Counted from the first letter of the stretch, positions 34,577-44,068 are shown. The stretch: DNA of 64,000 nt from Glycomyces tritici (GCF_030403505.1 NZ_JAUEMJ010000002.1:650786-714785); one strand, 5' to 3'. Program-made: numbers and translations. The notes: a model not told the origin generated them from the sequence alone.

Positions 34577-36241
34577 CTACTGGACGACAGTGACCTCGCG
34601 GAGTTCGCAGTCGCCGCCGGGACCGAGGTAGATCGCGTTGAGGACGACGTTGTCGACGTCCTCGCTGTAGAACACGTTGTCGGCCGAGTAGATGATCGGC
34701 GCGGCCGGCATGGCCTCGGCGATGATCTTCTCGGCTTCGGCGTAGAGCGGGAGCGCCTCGTCGAGGGTCGCGGCCTGGTCGGCGGCGAGGATCGCGGCGT
34801 CGAACTCGGGGCTGGCGTAGCCGAAGACGTTCATCGGCTCGCCGCCGCCGTAGACCGGCGTCAGGAAGTTCTCGTTGAGGTTGTAGTCCGGGCCCCACTG
34901 GTAGCGGAACGGGCCTTCGACGGTGTGCTCGTCGCGGGCGGTCAGGAACTCGGGCCAGTCGAGCGGGACGAGCTCGTACTCGATGCCCAGGGTCTCCTTG
35001 ATGGAGTCGCCGACGGCCCGGTAGAGGGTCTGATTGTCGGCGGTCTCGTTGTACCAGAGCTGGAAGACCTCGCCCTCGGGCCAGCCTCCGGCCTGCTCGA
35101 GCAGGTCCTTGGCGACGTCGGGGTCGTAGGTGCAGTACTCGCAGGCGCCGGTGCCGCCGCCGAGGATCGTCGCGGGGATGAAGCCGTCGGCGGGGACGCC
35201 GCGGCCTTCGCCGATGACGGTGAGGACGGCCTCGCGGTCGATGGCGGCGGAGAAGGCGCGGCGGAGGTTGACGTCCTGCCACTCCTCCATCCACAGCGGG
35301 AATCCGAGCGCGGTGAACGAGGTGCCGGGCTGGGTGACGAGGCGCTCGGTGAGTTCGGGGTCGCTCATCGCGGTCTCGAAGTCGGCCGCGCGGGGCGAGC
35401 ACATGTCGATGTCGCCGGTCTTGAAGTCGTTCCAGCAGTCGGTCTCACCGATGTAGGGGTGCCAGACTACGCTGTCGATCTTGGCCGGCATGTCGCCGGC
35501 GTAGTCCTCCCAGCGGACGGCGGTGCCGCCGGACTCGACGACGTACGGCGCTTCGAGCATGAAGGGGCCGTTGCCGATCGGGTTCCACATGCAGGCCTCG
35601 AGGTCGGCCAGGCACTCCTCGGCCATCGGCAGGAACGCCGCGTAGCCGAGCATGGTGGCGAAGCCGCTGAACTGGTCGACGAGCTTGACCTCGATGGTGA
35701 GGTCGTCGACGGCGGTGAGGCCGGAGAGGGTGTCGGTCTCGGGCTCGGGGTACTCGGCGACCGCCGGGTCGGCCCACTGGTCCTCGGGGAGCGGCGCGGG
35801 GTTCATCTCGGCGTAGCCCTGGAAGCGGCCGAAGAAGTAGTTCAGGCCGGCCACGTTGGGGCCGTATGCGGTGTGGTTCCACGAGCGGATGAAGGCCTCG
35901 GCGTCGACCGGCTCGCCGTTCTGGAAGGTCAGGCCCTCCTTGATCCTGATCGTCCACGTCTGGTTGTCCGTGGTGCTGATCTCCTCGGCGACGAGGTTGA
36001 CCGGCTCGCCGGTCGTGTTGTCGTAGTAGACGAGGCCGTCGTAGACGTTCTTGAGGATGCGGTAGCACTCCGAGTCGTCGCAGTCGCTGACCACCAGGGT
36101 GGGGACCTCGCCGATCTGCATGTCGACGGTGCCGCCGCCCGCCTCGCCGCCGTCGCCTACGTCGTTCGGGTCGCCCGTGCATGCGGTCAGTGCGAGAGCG
36201 GCCGCCGCAAGGACGGCGGCCGCTGTACGGATTCGTTTCAC
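34577..36241 (-). CDS. oppA: Oligopeptide-binding lipoprotein (OppA/DppA type)
   Basis: 554 aa from GTG 36241, with GGAG six bases upstream. Lipobox LTAC (Cys about 21) marks a surface lipoprotein. The SBP_bac_5 fold is recognisable from DGLVYYDNTTGEPVNLVAEEI and WTIRIKEGLTFQNGEPVDAEAFIRSWN, and from VNLRRAFSAAIDREAV (about 325-340). It captures oligopeptides or similar ligands and delivers them to OppBC. It is the promoter-proximal gene of oppABCDF. The 272-bp upstream gap (36242-36513) contains the PfkB terminator but no promoter I would call confidently. Confidence 0.94.
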   Translation of the reverse strand: MKRIRTAAAVLAAAALALTACTGDPNDVGDGGEAGGGTVDMQIGEVPTLVVSDCDDSECYRILKNVYDGLVYYDNTTGEPVNLVAEEISTTDNQTWTIRIKEGLTFQNGEPVDAEAFIRSWNHTAYGPNVAGLNYFFGRFQGYAEMNPAPLPEDQWADPAVAEYPEPETDTLSGLTAVDDLTIEVKLVDQFSGFATMLGYAAFLPMAEECLADLEACMWNPIGNGPFMLEAPYVVESGGTAVRWEDYAGDMPAKIDSVVWHPYIGETDCWNDFKTGDIDMCSPRAADFETAMSDPELTERLVTQPGTSFTALGFPLWMEEWQDVNLRRAFSAAIDREAVLTVIGEGRGVPADGFIPATILGGGTGACEYCTYDPDVAKDLLEQAGGWPEGEVFQLWYNETADNQTLYRAVGDSIKETLGIEYELVPLDWPEFLTARDEHTVEGPFRYQWGPDYNLNENFLTPVYGGGEPMNVFGYASPEFDAAILAADQAATLDEALPLYAEAEKIIAEAMPAAPIIYSADNVFYSEDVDNVVLNAIYLGPGGDCELREVTVVQ

Positions 36242-36442
36242 GAGGGTCTCCAGAGCGTGAGTGGGTCGTGGGATAACTCACACCATGGCGTACAACACAT
36301 CCAAAAGATAGGGTGCGTTGTGAAATCGTTACCGTGCAGACGGTTGTCAGAGACCTTGGGCTGCAATCATTTCGTCCGTATTGCCTGCGGAATCCCAATT
36401 AGTGAGACGCAGGTTTCCGATGAGTGCCCAAGGGGCGCTTGT

Positions 36443-36484
36443 GATCGCCTCGCGACGGACGATCACCCGCCTCGCGGGGCGATC
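36443..36484 (-). terminator. Hairpin after the PfkB-like gene
   Basis: 12-bp near-perfect stem (36443-36454, 36473-36484, one mismatch) beyond the PfkB stop on the minus strand. Confidence 0.45.
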
Positions 36485-36513
36485 GGCGTTCAGGGCCGCT
36501 CGACCCTTATGGA

Positions 36514-37218
36514 TCACTCGGGCAGCAGGTACGCGGAGGCCTCGGCCGCCGCGGCCGGGCCATAGGACTGCTCGAGCCGGTGCACGAACTCGACCGGGTT
36601 CACCGCATAGCCTTGCGGCCCCACGGTTTCCAGGGCCAGCGCGGTCATCTGCGAGCCGACCTCGGCGGAGCGGCGCAGGCCCATCCCCCAGCCCAGTCCG
36701 GCCAGGAGGCCGGCGGTGAAGGCGTCGCCCGCGCCGGCGGGGTCGATGATCTCGCGGGCGCGCGGGAACGGCACGCGGATGCGCTCGATGTCGTGGCCGG
36801 CGATCTCGACGCCGTCCTGGTCCAGAGTGGTCACGCGGACGCGCACCCGCTCCAGGATCTCGTCGTCGCTCAATCCGGTGGTGGCCTGGAGCAGCTCGTA
36901 CCGGTCCTGGCTCGTGACGAGGAACTTGGCGCCGGTCAGGAAGTCGACGGCCTCCGCGCCTTCGAGCTCGCCGGGATCGGCGCTGAACTCGAGGCCGAGG
37001 TCGCGGCACTGGTCGGCGTAGGCGTGCATGGCCTTGGCCTCACCCGGTCCGATGTGGACGAGGCCGAGTGTGCCGCCGCGCTCCATGACCTCGATGAGGT
37101 CGAGTTCTTCGCCGTCGATCACGACCGGCGCCTGGCCGAGTCGGTTCATGCCGTGGCGGACCGTTTCAGCGGTCGCTCCGGTGACGGCGGTCTTCATGCC
37201 TTGCACGACAAGTGGCAC
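36514..37218 (-). CDS. Shortened PfkB-family carbohydrate kinase
   Basis: 234 aa from GTG 37218 with GAGGA eight bases upstream. The C-terminal part is a good PfkB/ribokinase domain: RVRVTTLDQDGVEI and the anion-hole motif DPAGAGDAFTAG (159-170) with the catalytic base Asp165, then VGSQMTALALETVGPQGYAV. Actinobacterial homologues next to erpA are about 320-330 aa. Here the N-terminal 90-100 residues, including the beta-clasp lid and the substrate-binding GGVAAN segment, are reduced to MKTAVTGATAETVRHGMNRLG. The start signals are sound, so this is a natural deletion derivative. It may be inactive or have lost its normal substrate. Followed by its own terminator; erpA is upstream. Confidence 0.78.
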   Translation of the reverse strand: MPLVVQGMKTAVTGATAETVRHGMNRLGQAPVVIDGEELDLIEVMERGGTLGLVHIGPGEAKAMHAYADQCRDLGLEFSADPGELEGAEAVDFLTGAKFLVTSQDRYELLQATTGLSDDEILERVRVRVTTLDQDGVEIAGHDIERIRVPFPRAREIIDPAGAGDAFTAGLLAGLGWGMGLRRSAEVGSQMTALALETVGPQGYAVNPVEFVHRLEQSYGPAAAAEASAYLLPE

Positions 37219-37347
37219 TGCGATTGTCCTCGTTCAGTCGGGGACGAGTGATGCGAATGAATGGAAGCGCGCGATGCGCAACCGCTGCGCGCGGTACAGA
37301 TCGGGCGGTGGGGCCCGTGGTGGGAGCCGCCAGCCTAGCGCATGGCT

Positions 37348-37379
37348 CAGCCCGGCCGATCCGGAGATCGGCCGGGCTG
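37348..37379. terminator. Strong hairpin after erpA
   Basis: 14-bp perfect stem (37348-37361, 37366-37379) with a CGGA tetraloop, 22 bp beyond the erpA stop on the minus strand. It isolates erpA from the PfkB-like gene. Confidence 0.75.
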
Positions 37380-37401
37380 GAAGCGTTTCCGGTCGATCCC
37401 T

Positions 37402-37785
37402 CTAGTGGAACGAGTCGCCGCAGGCGCAGGAGCCTTGGGCGTTCGGGTTGTCGATGACGAAGCCCTGGGCGTCGATGCGGTCGGCGAAGTCGATGCTCGC
37501 GCCGATGAGGTAGGGGACGCTCATCTTGTCGACCACGACGCCGAAGCCCTCGTAGTCCTGGACGTTGTCGCCCTCGCGCACGTCGGTGTCGAAGAACAGG
37601 CCGTAGCGCAGGCCGGAGCAGCCGCCGGGGCTGACCTCCACGCGCAGGCGCAGGCCTTCCTCGCCCTCCTGCTGGATCAGGGCTTTCACCTTGGTGGCGG
37701 CCGCTTCGGTGAGCACAACGCCGACCTTGGTGGCGTCCTTGGCGTCGTTCGCCTGCTCGGTGTCGGCCTGCTGGGTGGCGCTCAC
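37402..37785 (-). CDS. erpA: Fe-S cluster insertion protein, HesB/IscA/ErpA type
   Basis: 127 aa from GTG 37785 with GGGAG six bases upstream. A-type carrier: the three ligand cysteines are C56 (SPGGCSGLRYGLFFD) and C120, C122 (QGSCACGDSFH). An extra Ala/Gln-rich tail of about 20 residues precedes the fold. It passes Fe-S clusters to apo-proteins such as NadA and MiaB, both in this window. The upstream gap holds a perfect inverted repeat GTCACA-N10-TGTGAC (37883-37904) that could be an operator for erpA or a hairpin after the glycerate kinase gene. Confidence 0.94.
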   Translation of the reverse strand: MSATQQADTEQANDAKDATKVGVVLTEAAATKVKALIQQEGEEGLRLRVEVSPGGCSGLRYGLFFDTDVREGDNVQDYEGFGVVVDKMSVPYLIGASIDFADRIDAQGFVIDNPNAQGSCACGDSFH

Positions 37786-37933
37786 TGGCAACTCCCTCGT
37801 ATGTGTGCGAGATCCAAGTCGATCGGGTCTCTTCGACAGGTCAACAGTACCCAACGGCATGGCGTGTGTCGTTATTCCGGAGGTCACATACCTGGAGGTG
37901 TGACGCATCCTGATGACCAGTCTTCGACCGTAC

Positions 37934-39037
37934 CTAGTCCTGCCATTCCTTCGCCACCTTCTCGGCGAGTGAAGTGAGTCCCGCTACGGGATCGGCCATG
38001 GCGGCCTCGGGGCTGCCGAGGAGTTCGGTGACCGAGTGGACGCCCGCGAGGTCGGGGTGCGAGTCGAGGTCGGAGCGGCCGGCCAGGACCAGGCAAGGCC
38101 TGCCGTGGGCGCTCGCGCCCGAGGCCACCTCGGCGGCGAGCTTGCCGCGCAGGCTCTGGGCGTCGAAGGAGCCCTCGCCGGTGATGACAAGATCAGCCGC
38201 CGCAACCGCCGCGTCGAGCCCGACGGCGTCGCAGGTGAGGCGCGCGCCGGACTCGCGGCGGCCGCCGAGCAGGAAGAGCGCGAAGCCGAGCCCGCCGGCG
38301 GCTCCGGCGCCGGGCAGTTCGGAGGCGCCGACCGGGCCGAGGGTGCGTTCGGCGAGTTCGGCGAAGGCCGAGAGGGAGAGCTCGAGGAACGGCAGGGCGT
38401 TGCCGCTCGCGCCCTTCTGCGGGCCGAACATGTAGGTCGCGCCGTGCGGACCCAGGAGCGGGGAGTCGACGTCGGTGGCCGCGATGATCTCGACGCCGCG
38501 GGTGCGGGCGTGGCCTTCGATGGCGGCGCAGGCCGAGAGGACGCCGCCGCCGTAGGGCAGGGCGGCGCCGGTCGAGTCGAGGAGGCTGAGGCCCAGGGCG
38601 GTGAGCATCCCGGCGCCGGCGTCGTTGGTGGCCGAGCCGCCGAGGCCGATGACGAGGCGTTTCGCGCCGTGCTCGATGGCATGGGCCGCGATGATGCCGA
38701 GGCCGTAGGTGGTGGTGCGGCGCGGGTCGCGTTCGGCGGGTTCGAGGAGGTGGAGGCCGCACGCGGCGGCGGACTCGATGTAGGCGGTCTCGCCGTCGCG
38801 CAGGTAGTCGGCCTTGACGGGGCGGCCGAGCGGGTCGCAGGTCTCGACGGTGCGGCGGACCGCGCCGGGGAGGGCGTGGGCGAGGACGTCGACGAAGCCG
38901 GGGCCGCCGTCGGCCAGCGGCAGGGTGACCGCGGTGTCGTCGGGCCTGGCGCGGCGCCATCCCGCGGCGACGGCGTCGGCGGCTTCGGCGGCGCTCATGG
39001 TGCCGGCGAACTTGTCGGGAGCTATGAGGATGCGCAC
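37934..39037 (-). CDS. Glycerate kinase
   Basis: 367 aa, the usual length of the GlxK/GarK family. Opens MRILIAPDKFAGTMSAAEAADAVAAGW, with LADGGPGFVDVLAHAL, VIGLGGSATNDAGAGMLTALG (about 128-148), KGASGNALPFLE and DLVITGEGSFDAQSLRGK (about 281-298). It phosphorylates D-glycerate, normally to 2-phosphoglycerate. Divergent from nadA, with no operon partner. The common variant residue E in DGGEG is P here (DGGPGF), worth noting but probably tolerated. Confidence 0.93.
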   Translation of the reverse strand: MRILIAPDKFAGTMSAAEAADAVAAGWRRARPDDTAVTLPLADGGPGFVDVLAHALPGAVRRTVETCDPLGRPVKADYLRDGETAYIESAAACGLHLLEPAERDPRRTTTYGLGIIAAHAIEHGAKRLVIGLGGSATNDAGAGMLTALGLSLLDSTGAALPYGGGVLSACAAIEGHARTRGVEIIAATDVDSPLLGPHGATYMFGPQKGASGNALPFLELSLSAFAELAERTLGPVGASELPGAGAAGGLGFALFLLGGRRESGARLTCDAVGLDAAVAAADLVITGEGSFDAQSLRGKLAAEVASGASAHGRPCLVLAGRSDLDSHPDLAGVHSVTELLGSPEAAMADPVAGLTSLAEKVAKEWQD

Positions 39038-39175
39038 ACCGTGAGCCTAGTGGATGCCCGGAAGCTGGGTGTAACCGCTTGCCGAGCGCGGGAGCGGCCC
39101 ACCCTGTGGACCGCTTGTCCGCATGGCGGATTCAGGGAGTCCGAAGAGGGCGCGAAAAGGTCTAACATTGCCGCC

Positions 39176-40342
39176 ATGACGGGCTTCAACGAACCTGCTT
39201 CCACTCAGACCGCGCTCCTGCTCCTGGGACGCGGCACCGACTCCGGCTCCGAGCGCGGCGTCGACTGCCCCGGTGAACTGCCCGCGCCCTCCGACCCCGA
39301 CCTGGTCGAGCGCGCCCGCGCCGCCAAGGAGGCCCTGGGCGGCAACGTCTTCATCCTGGGCCACCACTACCAGCGCGACGAGGTGATCCAGTTCGCCGAC
39401 GTCACCGGCGACTCGTTCAAGCTCGCCCAGCAGGCCGCCGCGCGGCCCGACGCCGAGTACATCCTGTTCTGCGGCGTGCACTTCATGGCCGAGAGCGCCG
39501 ACATCCTCACCGGCGACCACCAGCAGGTGATCCTGCCCGACCTCGCCGCCGGCTGTTCCATGGCCGACATGGCCACCGCCTCGCAGGTCGAGCAGTGCTG
39601 GGAGGACCTTGAGCGCATCGGCATCGCCGAGACCACCGTGCCCGTGACGTACATGAACTCCACGGCCGCGATCAAGGGCTTCGTGGGCCGCGAAGGCGGC
39701 ATCGTGTGCACCTCCTCGAACGCCGAGCGGGCGCTGCGCTGGGCCTACGAGCAGGGCGAGAAGGTCCTGTTCCTGCCCGACCAGCACCTGGGCCGCAACA
39801 CGATGGTCCGCGAGATGGGCTACTCGCTCGACGACTGCGTGCTCTACAACCCGCACAAGCCGAACGGCGGCCTCACCGACGAGGAGCTGCGGGACGCCAA
39901 GATCATCCTGTGGAAGGGCCACTGCTCGGTGCACGGGCGCTTCACCCTCGAGACCGTGGAGGAGATGCGCCGCATCGACCCCGAGGTCAACATCCTCGTC
40001 CACCCCGAGTGCAAGCACGAGGTGGTCCAGGCCGCCGACTACGTGGGCTCGACCGAGTACATCATCAAGGCCCTCGAAGCGGCCGAGCCCGGCTCGTCCT
40101 GGGCCATCGGCACCGAGCTGAACCTGGTGCGGCGCTTGGCGAACCAGTTCCCGGACAAGAAGATCTCGTTCCTGGACAAGACGGTCTGCTACTGCTCGAC
40201 CATGAACCGGATCGACCTGCCGCACCTGGTGTGGGCGCTGGAGGAGCTGGTGGCCGGGCGGGTCCCGAACACCATCACCGTCGACCCGGAGACCGCCGGG
40301 TACGCCCGCGAGGCGCTCGACCGGATGCTCGCGCTGCCGTAA
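39176..40342 (+). CDS. nadA: Quinolinate synthase
   Basis: 388 aa. Condenses iminoaspartate with DHAP to quinolinate using a [4Fe-4S] cluster. Landmarks: FILGHHYQRDEVIQFADVTGDSF (about 59-81), FCGVHFMAESADIL with C99, YMNSTAAIKG, CTSSNAERAL, FLPDQHLGRN, HPECKHEVVQAADYVGST with C279, and CYCSTMNRIDL with C338/C340. The cluster ligands are probably C99, C279 and one of the last two. TAACAT (39163-39168) ends 7 bp before ATG 39176 with no ribosome-binding site, so the mRNA is probably leaderless. nadB and nadC are not adjacent. Confidence 0.96.
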   Translation: MTGFNEPASTQTALLLLGRGTDSGSERGVDCPGELPAPSDPDLVERARAAKEALGGNVFILGHHYQRDEVIQFADVTGDSFKLAQQAAARPDAEYILFCGVHFMAESADILTGDHQQVILPDLAAGCSMADMATASQVEQCWEDLERIGIAETTVPVTYMNSTAAIKGFVGREGGIVCTSSNAERALRWAYEQGEKVLFLPDQHLGRNTMVREMGYSLDDCVLYNPHKPNGGLTDEELRDAKIILWKGHCSVHGRFTLETVEEMRRIDPEVNILVHPECKHEVVQAADYVGSTEYIIKALEAAEPGSSWAIGTELNLVRRLANQFPDKKISFLDKTVCYCSTMNRIDLPHLVWALEELVAGRVPNTITVDPETAGYAREALDRMLALP

Positions 40343-40608
40343 GCGACGATGATCATGCAACCGCCGGTGCGGGTCGCAGCGTGTCCCTAGGGGGCGCGCG
40401 GCGGCCCGCGCAGGCGTTTCGGCAGCGGTTCGCCCGTTCGGTTCCAGGTGCGCATGATCACCGTGGGTTATGCCGCTACCTGGGCGTTTTTCCCGTGGCT
40501 GTTCCGTTATCGTTGGTCCGCCGAGCGATCATCAGATGAACGGCCATCGAACGATCCGCTCCCAGTTCCCGGCCTCAGTCCCAGAACTCCACCCACCGAG
40601 GAGACCTC

Positions 40609-41994
40609 TTGAGCAGCACCGACGCCACCCCCGAAACCGCGCCTTCAGAAGACATGCTGATCATCCACGGCGGCACCCCGCTCGAAGGCGAGGTCCACGT
40701 CCGCGGGGCGAAGAACCTCGTCTCGAAGGCCATGGTCGCCGCCCTTCTGGGCACGTCCCCTTCGGTACTGCGCTCGGTGCCCGCCATCCGCGACGTCGAG
40801 GTCGTGACGGGGCTGCTCCGCGTCCACGGCGTCGACGTCGAACTCGACGGCGACACGCTGTACATGGACCCGACCTCGGTCGAGTCCGCCGGCGTCGAGG
40901 AGATCAACGTCCACGCCGGGACCAGCCGCATCCCGATCCTGCTGTGCGGTCCCCTCCTGCACCGCCTCGGCCGCGCCTTCATCCCCGACCTCGGCGGATG
41001 CAACATCGGCGGCCGCCCCATCGACTTCCACCTCGACGCGCTCCGCAAGTTCGGTGCTGTCGTCGACAAGGACTCCGACGGCACGCACCTCTCGGCCCCC
41101 AACGGCCTCCACGGCATCCGCTACGAGCTCGAATACCCGTCGGTGGGCGCGACCGAGCAGGTGCTGCTGACGGCCGTGATGGCCAAGGGCACCACCGAGC
41201 TGCGCAACGCCGCCATCGAACCGGAGATCATCGACCTCATCTGCATCCTGCAGAAGATGGGCGCGATCATCAAGGTCCACACCAACCGCGTCATCGAGAT
41301 CGTGGGCGTGGACGAGCTCAAGGGCTACTCGCACCGGGCCCTGCCCGACCGGATCGAGGCCGCGTCGTGGGCCTCGGCGGCGCTCGCCACCCAGGGCAGC
41401 GTGTACGTGCGCGGCGCCCAGCAGACCGACATGATGACGTTCCTCAACGTGTTCCGCTCCATCGGCGGCGCCTACGAGGTGAACGACGACCCGAACGAGG
41501 GCGGCATCCGCTTCTGGCACCCGGGCACCCCGCTCAAGCCGGTCGCGCTCGAGACCGACGTGCACCCCGGGCTCATGACCGACTGGCAGCAGCCGATCGT
41601 CGTGGCCCTCACCCAGGCCGACGGCCTGTCGATCATGCACGAGACCGTGTACGAGAACCGCTTCGGCTACACCTCCGAGCTGCGCCGCATGGGCGCCAAC
41701 ATCGAGCTGTACTCCGACTGCCTGGGCGGCACGCCGTGCCGCTGGGGCCGGCGCAACTTCCTGCACTCGGCCGTCATCGCCGGGCCCTCGAAGCTGCACG
41801 CCGCCGACCTCCAGATCCCCGACCTGCGCGCCGGGTTCAGCCACCTGATCGCCGCCATGGCCGCCGAGGGCACCTCGCGCGTCTACGGCGTCGACCGCTA
41901 CATCACGCGCGGCTACGAGAACTTCGAGGCGAAGCTCCTCGGTCTCGGCGCGAAGATCGAGCGGCCGACCTCGTCGCTCGCCGACCGCCGCTGA
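40609..41994 (+). CDS. murA: UDP-GlcNAc 1-carboxyvinyltransferase
   Basis: 461 aa from TTG 40609 with GAGGAG six bases upstream. First committed step of peptidoglycan synthesis. VRGAKNLVSKAMVAALLG carries the UDP-sugar-binding lysine (K35). LGGCNIGGRPIDFHL (about 128-142) holds the PEP-binding cysteine C131, which is the fosfomycin target, and the adjacent Arg. DLRAGFSHLIAAMAAEG near the C-terminus closes the active site. The GAKN neighbourhood is less canonical than in E. coli, but the catalytic residues are present. The 266-bp gap before it shows no gene. A 7-bp hairpin (42016-42034) may terminate it. Confidence 0.95.
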   Translation: MSSTDATPETAPSEDMLIIHGGTPLEGEVHVRGAKNLVSKAMVAALLGTSPSVLRSVPAIRDVEVVTGLLRVHGVDVELDGDTLYMDPTSVESAGVEEINVHAGTSRIPILLCGPLLHRLGRAFIPDLGGCNIGGRPIDFHLDALRKFGAVVDKDSDGTHLSAPNGLHGIRYELEYPSVGATEQVLLTAVMAKGTTELRNAAIEPEIIDLICILQKMGAIIKVHTNRVIEIVGVDELKGYSHRALPDRIEAASWASAALATQGSVYVRGAQQTDMMTFLNVFRSIGGAYEVNDDPNEGGIRFWHPGTPLKPVALETDVHPGLMTDWQQPIVVALTQADGLSIMHETVYENRFGYTSELRRMGANIELYSDCLGGTPCRWGRRNFLHSAVIAGPSKLHAADLQIPDLRAGFSHLIAAMAAEGTSRVYGVDRYITRGYENFEAKLLGLGAKIERPTSSLADRR

Positions 41995-42156
41995 CCGCAC
42001 CCGCGACGCGGGCGGGCCGCTGCTGAGCAGCGGCGGCACCGCCTGCGGAGCCGGAGAGCGGCGTCGCTCCCGGCAACTGAGCGGCAGCGGGCCGAAACCG
42101 CGTAGGTATGCTTGGGGTGCAGCATCCCGCAGCGAGTCGAGGAAGGCCTTAAGTCC

Positions 42157-42813
42157 GTGGCGAAGAAGTCCGTGCAGGCGGAGACACCTGCCCCCCAGGA
42201 AACCCAGCCGGCTTCCGCCACCGACAAGAAGGGGAAGGCCACACCCAAGCGGCCCAACCAGTCCAAGGCGCGCCCTCCGGTCAACCCCCCGCTGACCGCG
42301 AAGGAGAAGCGGGAGGCCATGAAGAAGGCCGGCCCGCTCACCAAAGAGCAGAAGAAGCAGGCCAAGGACGACATCCGCGCCGAGCGCGGCCGCATCGCCG
42401 AGGGCCAGTGGAAGGGCGACCCGCTCTTCGACAAGTACCACCTGCCGCGCGACCGCGGGCCCGAGCGGCTCCTCGTGCGCGACATCGTGGACTCCCGCTG
42501 GTCCGTCGGCCAGTACTACATGTTCGGCGCGTTCGGCATCCTGATCCTCTCGACCTCCGGCTCCGTGCAGCTCCAGAGCTACCTGTTCATCGCGCTCATC
42601 GCGCTGACGGCCGTCATCGTCATCGAATCCGTGCTGCTGGCGCGCCGCGTCAAGCGGATCGTGTTCGCGCGCTTCCCCAAGAGCGAGCAGCGCAAGGGCG
42701 GCCTGTACTGGTACGCGATCCAGCGGAGCATCATGCCCCGCTCGATGCGCAGCCCGCGCCCGCGCATGAGCTACAAAGCGAAGGAAGACGACCTCGGCAA
42801 GGTCGTCAAGTAG
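42157..42813 (+). CDS. DUF3043 membrane protein
   Basis: 218 aa from GTG 42157. A highly basic, Lys/Pro-rich N-terminal half (about 1-110, with RPNQSKARPPVNPPLTAKEKREAMKKAG) precedes two membrane helices (YYMFGAFGILILSTSGSV, YLFIALIALTAVIVIESVLLA). The end is again basic: RRVKRIVFARFPKSEQRKGGLYWYAIQRSIMPRSMRSPRPRM, which is the DUF3043 hallmark. The family is confined to actinobacteria and has no assigned function. Charge pattern suggests a cytoplasmic tail that contacts nucleic acid or acidic lipids (inference). GGAAGG lies ten bases before the start. Confidence 0.88.
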   Translation: MAKKSVQAETPAPQETQPASATDKKGKATPKRPNQSKARPPVNPPLTAKEKREAMKKAGPLTKEQKKQAKDDIRAERGRIAEGQWKGDPLFDKYHLPRDRGPERLLVRDIVDSRWSVGQYYMFGAFGILILSTSGSVQLQSYLFIALIALTAVIVIESVLLARRVKRIVFARFPKSEQRKGGLYWYAIQRSIMPRSMRSPRPRMSYKAKEDDLGKVVK

Positions 42814-42988
42814 GAGGGGACGGCCCGCGCTCCGCAGATCGGCGACTCGCGAGCGTCGTCGGTGATCGAGAGCGAGCCTGCCCTTTTTGCACCGGTCCGG
42901 CCCGGGATCGTTCTGCTGTCGTCCCCGGGTCTCCCATGGCCTACCCTCGAATTGTCGTAGCCCTCTCTGACCCCGGAAAGTAGTCAAC

Positions 42989-44068
42989 GTGGTGGATGTC
43001 GCGGCGGACTTGCGGGCGGGGCTGTTCCGCGCCCTGGGCCCACTCGATCGCGCCACCATGCGGCACGCGATCGCCGACACCGCTGCCCTCCAGCAGATCC
43101 GCGAAGAGGCCACCATGCGCCTCGCCCGCGCCGCGGCCGAGGCCGACCAGTCCCGGCTGCTCGGCGTGCGCGCCGTCATCCTGCGCGTGCTCGGCGACTT
43201 CGACGGCGCCGAAGTCGACGCGGCCGCGGCCGTGAAATACGCCGAGGCCGTCGGCGCCGACCTGCTCCTGGCCCCCGCACGGGCCCGGCTCGCGCAGGTG
43301 CTGCGCGTGCGCGGGCGCTACGAGGAGGCCGACCAGCTGTTCGCGCTCGCCGAGGCCGGCGAGCTCCCGCGGACCCTCACCGGCGCCGTGCGGGCCTACG
43401 CCGGGCTCTCGTGCATCGCCCAGGGCCGCATCACCGAATCGCTCATCCACGTGCAGCGCGCCTCCGAGCAGAACCCGCACGGGTTCGTCATGCAGATCGT
43501 GGAGACCGCCCTCTCGCTCATCGAGGAGCACGCCGCGAAGGCCGGCTTCGGGCCGCCGCCGCGCGGCTGGCCCGAACGCGCCGGGCACCCCGCGCCCGAC
43601 CGGTTCCAGGACCCGCAGACCGGCCGCTTCGGGTACCTCGGCATCGACGGGCGCCCCGTCGTGCAGGCCGCGTTCAGCCAGGCCGGGGACTTCCGCGGCG
43701 GCGTGGCCGCCGTGTGCCAGGCCGACTGGGGCGCGATCGACCGCACCGGCACCGTCGTCGTCCCGATGCTCTACACCTCCATGGAGACCCCCACCGCCGA
43801 CGGGCGCACCGTCACCGGGTTCGTGAACGGCGTCGCCGTCGCCTCCCAGCGCGGGCGCGTGCTCGTCGTGCACAAGACCGGGCGCGTGGTCGTGCCCCCG
43901 CGCTACCAGCGCGTCGAGGTCCACCCGTCCGGGTTCCTCGCCTCCGACGGGTACTCCTGGGGCGCGCTCGGCCTGGACGGCAACGAGATCGTGCCGCTGC
44001 GGGTCGACCGGGCCGAGGCCCTGCGCATGCTGGACGCGGCGGTCTCGATCGACGACGGGCCGCTCTGA
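42989..44068 (+). CDS. TPR and WG-repeat protein
   Basis: 359 aa. The N-terminal 175 residues form tetratricopeptide-like helix pairs (ARAAAEADQSRLLGVRAVILRVLGDFDGAEVDAAAAVKYAEAVG; ARARLAQVLRVRGRYEEADQLFALAEAG). The C-terminal half has degenerate WG (KWG) beta repeats: GRFGYLGIDGRPVVQAAFSQAGDFRGGVAAV, ADWGAIDRTGTVVVPMLYTSM, and YSWGALGLDGNEIVPL. Both are protein-interaction scaffolds, so it is probably an adaptor. No signal peptide. GTG 42989 or 42992 starts it; a TACCCT -10 lies near 42942. Not in an operon. Confidence 0.78.
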   Translation: MVDVAADLRAGLFRALGPLDRATMRHAIADTAALQQIREEATMRLARAAAEADQSRLLGVRAVILRVLGDFDGAEVDAAAAVKYAEAVGADLLLAPARARLAQVLRVRGRYEEADQLFALAEAGELPRTLTGAVRAYAGLSCIAQGRITESLIHVQRASEQNPHGFVMQIVETALSLIEEHAAKAGFGPPPRGWPERAGHPAPDRFQDPQTGRFGYLGIDGRPVVQAAFSQAGDFRGGVAAVCQADWGAIDRTGTVVVPMLYTSMETPTADGRTVTGFVNGVAVASQRGRVLVVHKTGRVVVPPRYQRVEVHPSGFLASDGYSWGALGLDGNEIVPLRVDRAEALRMLDAAVSIDDGPL

